In this document: positions 57,930-64,000 of the stretch, piece after piece
How positions within the stretch are numbered: the stretch's first letter is position 1
Layout of the letters: each line of letters starts with the position of its first letter
Source of the DNA: Sordariomycetes sp. S80-01Y
Lineage: Eukaryota; Ascomycota; Sordariomycetes
NCBI GenBank assembly: GCA_037042185.1
Contig: JAXQJY010000030.1
Location: forward strand, 1,860,001-1,924,000
Direction of reading: 5' to 3'
Length of the DNA: 64,000 bases
Program-made: the position numbers and the translations under genes
Notes under the pieces: generated by a model
Databases searched by the model: none
Seen by the model: only the letters and a program-made list of their open reading frames with translations
What the model was told of the DNA's origin: nothing

Positions 57930-59884
57930 ATGGCAGTCGGTCTCGGCCCTCAGAGCAGCCAAGCTGTGGATGAGGAGGCCAGAGCTGAAGTAGACGTTCT
58001 CAACTCGCGGCTCGAGAAGACGACGCAGTTGACCAAGAAGATCCAAGCCAGTCTGGGGCGGCTCGAAGTCAGCGGGAAGAGTGTCGCCGACGTTGCGAGT
58101 CCCCTCAATGGCGAGACCAGGCGTTTGCAGGTTCTCGGCAATAGTACGTCCCGCCGCTCTTGTCTCATGGAGGCTCCCGTTGACAGTTCACAACAGATAT
58201 CGACTCCGTCCTTAGCGCAATCGACCGTCTACGACAGCCTGCTGACAGCAAGAACGATGAGGAGGCCATCATTCGCTCCGGGCCCGACAAGGCTGGCCTG
58301 TCGAACTACCTCGCCTCAATCAAGCGTCTAAACAGGTCTTTCAACGACATGCAAGCATCTAATCTGCGCGCGAACCAGCAGACCATGGCCGACATGGGGC
58401 AGCTCATCAAGTCTGGAAATACGCAGCTGGAAAGTCACTTTGATAGGATACTGAGGACGGAAACTCCCCGCTCCGTAGAACCGCTGCATTACATCACCAA
58501 GAGCCAGCCGTTCCCCGTCTTGACCCAAGACGTGGTCGCCCGACTGGGGCTCGTACACTCTCATGTGGCAGCCAATTCTCAGCAAGGCGCCCAGGACTCG
58601 CCTGTAGCCAAAATCTACGCCGAGATCCGTGGACCATACCTGGCGTCTTCGTTGGCAAACCTCGCCGCGGCCAGCGTCAATACAGCCAAGAAGAAGAACC
58701 CAGGGGCCATGTACCGCGCGGGCACGAACGGGATGGGCACGTACGCCCAGGCCATGGAAGGCATCTTCGTCTCTGAGTACGACAACATCTGCAGCATCTT
58801 CACGCGCGAGGACTGGGGCATTGTCTTCCAACAAACATGTCAGCCTGCGCTTACAGAGTTAGCCAGGACGCTCCGTGAGCTCAACGGTCACATCAAGGCG
58901 CATCTGACGACCGATTGCTTCCTCGCCTACGAGATTACGGAGATCATCTCCGGTCTGTCAGGCAAGCTGGAAGAACGAACGGGCGAGCTCAAAGGGTCAT
59001 TGGCTGCTGCTCTAAAACCAGTGCGCGAAACCGCCAAATCTTCTCTAGGAGAGTTGATCGAAGAAACGAAGCGCAAGGTCGGCGGGCTGCAAGCCTTGCC
59101 TGCAGATGGTGCACCGTCGCCCATAGTATCTGAAACCATGAGGCGCCTGCAAGCGATGGTCGAGTTCCTCCGGCCCATCTCAAGCATCATGGTGTCGCTT
59201 GGAGACGGTGGTTGGAAGTCCGCCTCGGCCGCAAGCCGTCCATCGGATGCGATCCCGAGCCTGGCCTCGTTCGACATTGGTGCAGATGGAAGGGACATCT
59301 TCGCACGCTACTGCCTCGACACTGTCGATACTTTGCTGTCTTCGCTGGAGCAAAAGGCACGCATGACGCTCAAAAACAAATCGGCAATAGGTGTCTTCCT
59401 CGCCAACAGCGTTGTCATAATCGAACGCATGATTATCGACTCGGAGCTTTCACCGCTGCTATCGCAGCGCTTGGAAACTCTCGACCAATGGCGCAAGAAG
59501 TCCACTGTGATGTATACAGACGTCTGCAAGGATCTCTCCATGCACCTGTTCGACACCATTCACACGAATCGCACAGCCCGCCCAACGTCGGGGCCGGCCG
59601 ATTCTGCCTCGGTCGTGAAGGGCCTAAGCAGCAAAGACAGGGACAAGATCAAGGAGAAATTCACGCAATTCAACAACGGGTTCGACGAGATGGTCTCACG
59701 TCACAAATCCTACAGCATGGAGCGCGAGGTGCGGGCCATGTTTGGCGAGGACATTCGGCAGACGATCCAGCCGCTATACGAACGGTTCTGGTCGCGCTAT
59801 CACGAAATCGACAAGGGCCGAGGAAAGTACGTCAAGTACGACAAGTCTCAAATTGCGGCTGTGTTTACGAGCTTGGCATCGTGA
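57930..59884 (+). CDS. EXO70: Exocyst complex subunit Exo70
   Basis: Predicted 633-residue exocyst component that binds PI(4,5)P2 and Rho/Cdc42 and helps tether secretory vesicles at growing tips. Exons 57930-58143 and 58197-59884. The N-terminal coiled coil (EEARAEVDVLNSRLEKTTQLTKKIQ) is joined at LGNNIDSVLSAIDRLR. The helical rods continue through SQPFPVLTQDVVARLGLV, YAEIRGPYLASSLANLA and LKNKSAIGVFLANSVVIIERM. The conserved C-terminus is FNNGFDEMVSRHKSYSM, IQPLYERFWSRYHEIDKGRGKYVKYDKSQI, the membrane-binding end (quoted only in part). Confidence 0.95.
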
Positions 59885-61301
59885 ACGGGGCTCGCTTGCC
59901 CGCAAAGGTACTTAGGTGCCCGAAATGACAAAAGATCTTTTGAGAGCGGCAATGCAACGCTGGATCCTCCCATATGCGGCAAAAACAACCATCAAACGCC
60001 GTCCCAATGTGTGCGTTCCAGCTCGAGCCCAGAACGGGCTTACGAGAGCATCTTTTTGGGGGAGTGAGTTCGGACCATATCCGACCGAGACCTGATGCCA
60101 AGTCAGGTTGCTGTGCTGTTCACTGGTGGAGGACGAGACATACCTGGTGAAGTTGATTTGGTCCTACTGCGCCATGAAAGCAAAAGGCTGCAATTCTGCT
60201 CGTATCAACCGTCGCATTTGCGTCGATTACTTTGAGCAGTGGTAGCAGGTACCGCAGTAGTCGTGAGTGCCGAGGTCACTCGCTTTGCAGCAGCTGATGC
60301 AGCAGTGATTGACAGGCTGTTGGACGTCGCGGGTGGCCATGCTGCAGATCACTCGGCACGGATCGTACGGGACGTAATGTTAATTACCGATGTGGCGCTC
60401 GCGCTCTTTCGTGCTCCGGGCGGAAGTGTGCAAAAGAAACCAAGAAGGGAATGCTGTTGTATTATACTGGCGGGATATCGAGATGTGCGTTTCTTGATAG
60501 TGCGTTTCAAGGATGAGAGGGATATCTACCAGCGGCGTGCGGGATCGTCGGCAGCATTTATACGCTCAGAAGCGGTCGACCCATCAACTCGACAGCTTCG
60601 CGCGCAGCATGTCCCCAGCACCCGAAGGGCAGCATGGGCCACAGCACAGCACAGGGCGAGCGAGGTGGTGGACGAAAGGGACGATGCAACGGTGGTGTCA
60701 GGGAGCAAGTCCCCAGGGACCTTGACCGAGGTGCCCGGGGGCGCAGTGTGAGTCGGTGGGCCGACGACGGCCAGGCTGGGGTGGCACGGCAGCGATGTGG
60801 GCAGGGGTCCCCTTTGCTGGGACTGGATGGATGAAACGTGAAACGGGCTTCAGACGGCCGGGCTCTGGCGCCGTCATGCGTGGGGACGCTGCCGGGATGA
60901 CAGCAACGCTAAGACGGGCGTATGTGTACGGCTCTGAATGGACAGGATAACTTGCACGACACTGGACGGCCACCTCCGTGATCCTTCCAGCTGGGCACGT
61001 GGTGCTTGGCGGCATCGACAGTCGCGGTTGTCCTTCGTCATTCCGGAAGCTTGTCGATACCGACCCTCCAATCTGCCTCGGGCAGGGCAGATCAGAGCAG
61101 AGCGTCCCGTCGTCACGGCCCAAGCCAGCGTGCCGGGACGCCTGCATCCGCAAGATTAGGATGCGCTCTGGCTTTTGCGCCTCGGGGGCCCCCCACTGGC
61201 AGCATCCTGGAGGTTGATCGCATGACATGCGTGAGGCAGCGCGAGGGACATGTGTCGTCGGGGGGGTCAAATGCAAGTCATGTCTGCTATAATTACCTCT
61301 G
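59885..61301. other. intergenic 1.4 kb, EXO70 / RNA-repair gene 3' flanks
   Basis: Convergent 3' region, longer than most others here. A 264-codon minus-strand frame (60698-61489) overlaps the next gene in another frame and lacks protein-like composition. No RNA gene recognised. Confidence 0.5.
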
Positions 61302-64000
61302 CTATCTCGACACGCCGCTACCAAATACGTCGTCCACCCTGGCCCTGCGCTCCCAGACAATGACATCATCGCTTCTACGCTTGAAATAAAGTATCCGGTG
61401 CTGTGGGATAAACTCTTCGTCCGTCTGCTCGCTCTTCCACAGCTCAAGCGCCTTTTCGCGCGTGCCAACGAAGCGATCCTCGTAGCCAATAATGTAGTCG
61501 CTGCTGTCCAGGGCCGCGTCCCATCTGATGCGGTTCATGACGTCCTTTGCTGTGCGAAACTTGCCAGGCACCGAAACGTTCTCGCTGATGATGCCGCCGC
61601 GCTGCCTCAGCTGTCGCGCCTCATCATCATCGTCGTCGTCGTCCTGGCCCTGCTCGTCCTCGTCATCGTCCTCGGGCATCTCCTCGTCGTCTGACATGCC
61701 GTGCTCCCCGAGCGAGTCTCCGGGATGGTAGCGATCGATGCTGAGCGCCGAAACTTCCGCCCGCCGGACCACTTCCGCGCTCATCCAGCAGCTGTCCGCG
61801 TCGTAGTACCTATCGTCGCCGTGGATGCGATTCTCAAACTGCCGCAGGACAGTCTGGAGCGAACCCTCCGCCAGCTTAGCGTCCTCGGTGGAGCGATGCT
61901 CTCTGCTTGGGTCGCTCTGCCACGAGAGACCAATGAGGTAGCACCCGTGGCAGCTGGGCCCGGCCTCGACCTCATCACTGCCTGGATTAGCAGCTTCGGC
62001 CGTGAATCTCTGCGGCCAGATGCGGGCTGCGAGAGATGGTACCTTTCGGTCCAAGTCTAGGATGGGGGTCAATCAAATTCTTCTTCGGCTAGAAGGAAGA
62101 CTTACCGATAAGCAACGTGACACATCTTGATTCGACCCATCCGACAAATTTAGCCCCTGCCGTGGAGGACGATCCCCAATAGTGAACGTTGACTTTGGCA
62201 AAGCTCTTGTAGCCGCTCAGGAAGTCCTCAACACCAGAAGTGTTCTGCCTGTTGCCATCAGTCGTGCTGGGGCCTAGGAAGTAATCTATAGAAACTTTCT
62301 GTTTAGTGATATTGTCGTTGGCGTGGCGAAGCTCTTCTGCTAGCGTCGTTACAGTAGGCACAGAGGCACTCGCCGCGGTGTTGAGACTAGGCCCGTGCCA
62401 GCCGAGCAGACACAGGGGCTCACGGAATGTGCGGTGATATTTCAGCGATTCATGAAAGAAGGGATCGAATACCGCATGTGTTTTCCAGTCGAGACTGGCG
62501 TAGTGTTCAAAGAAGGTGGCAATGACTTCCTCGACGCTTACAGTCCCTAGTTGGAGGGCCAAGGTCTTGCAGATGGGCACCAGCATGACAGTAATATGAA
62601 TGCTCCCCAACAGGCCGAATTTGGCCCCGTACAGACCCCGATTCCTGGCCCACGTGCTGAGGAACAGGTGGACGATGGTGAACTGCGCCAGATCGGGCAC
62701 TGAGCGTTGGAGGTACGACAGGTCCCGCAGCGGCTTCAGCTTGGACAGCACCGAGGGAGGGAGAGCAAAGGCGTCATCATCCGATGGGCGCTTCAAGACG
62801 TCCGGAAATCTGCAGCTATAGTCAGCCTATCCTTGACGTGTCTGGGGGCGGGAACTTACTCGTCCAACAGCGACGGCGCGCTGCAGTACTGCAGGTCAAA
62901 TTTGATGCCCTGCACGTCTAGTTCCAACATCGTTCCGGACGCGGCCTTGACGCGCCTGATGATAGCTATGCCGTAGGCTGCCGCCTTGCGCAGGCGCTGT
63001 ATCGCTAGGGAGAAGAACGTCCGGGAGCTGATCTCCCCGACGCAGAGGCAGTCCACGTCGGATGCTGGCGTCCACAGGCCCATGGCAAACGAACCCACTG
63101 GCAACAGCAACAGACGCGGACCCGCGCGGGGGTCGTACTGTGTTTGCTCCTTGGAGGTGCACTGGAGGATTAGTTCGAGAAGCTGGATGGCGTTCTTTCG
63201 TCTCTGGCCGTCGTCGGCGCTGGGCAAGATTCCGCGGATACGCAGCTCCTCTTTGACCTCGTCGAAGTCGCCGAGGACGTTCTCGCTGCGACACGCGACT
63301 ATTTCCGCTTTTGGCAGGGCTCGTGCATCCTCTGCGTTGGAAGACGAAGCCTCAAATAGACACCTGATACCCCAGTGATCACTTGGGGCTTCGTCCGACT
63401 GGTCAGCGTCAGCCTTGTCCGAGGGCAGCCCGAACATGTTGAACCGCCTAGGCCGAAGCCTACAGTGGCTATTGACAAGAATTCTGTCGTACCGCTGAGG
63501 GCGATTATTGAGCCCGCTCCCGAGCATCCTTGCTGCAAGCTTGTTGACCAAGGGATCAAACGTCGCGCCCTGCTCGCCTTCATACGCGTCCAACAGGCTG
63601 CGTGGCTTCCCGGCCGGCTCAGAAGACTCTCCCGATAGTACCTTTGACGCGATCCAGGCATCCTGCAGCCCGCTCTCCGCTAGCATGGAGTTAAAGTTGC
63701 GGCAGTAGTCGTAAGACCGCGCCGAGAGGTCCGTCTGCCTGCGAGCCGTGTCAAGCGTGTACACCGAAGTTGCGAGGTTGAAATCCCCGGCGATGATCCA
63801 AGGATGGCCTTCGTATCTCAAAGACAAGTGCCTGAGGAGGCCTTGAATCTCGGCCTGCTTAGCATTAACCGCGCCGTCGTTCAGTCCCTGACTCAAGTGG
63901 CAGGCTGCGAGCACCAGGGGCTTCCCGGCATCTGCTCCGCAGCCGGTGAGTGATGGGAAAGTTGCCACGACAGAAGCCTTGTGTTTTCGGTTGCTGCTCA
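61302..64000 (-). CDS. multidomain RNA-end processing protein: EEP nuclease + poly(A)-polymerase-like NTase + MJ1316 (5' part off window)
   Basis: The visible 865 residues are the C-terminal part; coding continues past the right edge. Exons from the edge to 62860, 62809-62106 and 62056-61302. Domains in order: (1) endonuclease/exonuclease/phosphatase fold with HLSQGLND, GDFN, YDRILVN and SDHWG, the catalytic set intact; (2) nucleotidyltransferase with GSFAMGLWTPASDVD and the third acidic site in FDLQY, followed by a poly(A)-polymerase-like central region (FLSTWARNRGLYGAKFGLLG); (3) a linker with VNVHYWG and WVESR, resembling the poly(A)-polymerase RNA-binding region; (4) an acidic run (EDDDEDEQGQDDDDDDD); (5) an MJ1316/DUF504 domain (RIRWDAALDSSDYIIGYEDR, ALELW, IPQHRILYFKR, DDVFGSG). 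MJ1316 has been predicted to recognise or process RNA ends with cyclic phosphate. I infer an RNA repair or end-modification role; the substrate is unknown. Confidence 0.88.

Noticed and set aside
60698-61489. 264-codon minus-strand frame between EXO70 and the RNA-repair gene
   Set aside because: Overlaps the last exon of the RNA-repair gene in another frame, mixed codon bias, no recognisable segment.

Overview
This window is nuclear DNA from a filamentous ascomycete (Pezizomycotina, most likely a Sordariomycete). The evidence is dense protein-coding genes on both strands, short introns of roughly 45-130 bases with GTRNGT donors and CTRAY-type branch sequences, GC-rich third codon positions, and a set of recognisable fungal housekeeping genes. 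I found no rRNA, tRNA, CRISPR array, transposon, LTR element or virus-like element. Exon boundaries were chosen by hand from splice signals, reading phase and family conservation; many plausible starts lie downstream of where a bare open frame begins.

Layout, left to right. (1) 1-8.3 kb: a BAR-domain membrane-shaping protein (cut by the left edge), mitochondrial N-acetylglutamate synthase, V-ATPase subunit e, the sterol/lipid homeostasis factor Arv1, and a non-secreted LysM protein. (2) 9.4-20.4 kb: a Ctf1/FarA-type zinc-cluster regulator of fatty-acid use with a 2.1-kb upstream region, the GPI-anchor enzyme Mcd4, and a Csm1/Pcs1 monopolin subunit. (3) 20.4-30.3 kb: the outer-membrane extractase Msp1, cystathionine beta-lyase, a gene-poor 2.1-kb stretch, a Tms1/SERINC protein and a nodulin-like MFS transporter. 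(4) 30.9-43.8 kb: the GPI inositol deacylase Bst1, mismatch-repair endonuclease Pms1, an uncharacterised four-helix membrane protein, and adrenodoxin reductase Arh1. (5) 43.1-54.4 kb: ETF alpha, a Swi3/Rsc8-type chromatin remodelling subunit, a carnitine acetyltransferase with two targeting signals, cyclase-associated protein, and a Mak32-like PfkB protein. (6) 54.7-64 kb: replicative helicase subunit Mcm3, exocyst subunit Exo70, and the 3' two-thirds or so of a large protein joining an EEP nuclease/phosphatase, a poly(A)-polymerase-like nucleotidyltransferase and an MJ1316 (DUF504) RNA-end domain.

Most genes are unrelated neighbours, but some themes connect them. Mcd4 and Bst1 act early and late in GPI-anchor handling in the ER. 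Arh1, ETF alpha, N-acetylglutamate synthase and the acetyltransferase are mitochondrial. The Ctf1/Far-type regulator is expected to control fatty-acid genes such as the carnitine acetyltransferase, whose promoter here carries three copies of the CCTCGG element. Mcm3 and Pms1 each have paired ACGCGT (MluI cell-cycle box) sites upstream. The most unusual locus is the multidomain RNA-processing protein at the right end, which looks like a single-chain RNA-end repair or modification enzyme.
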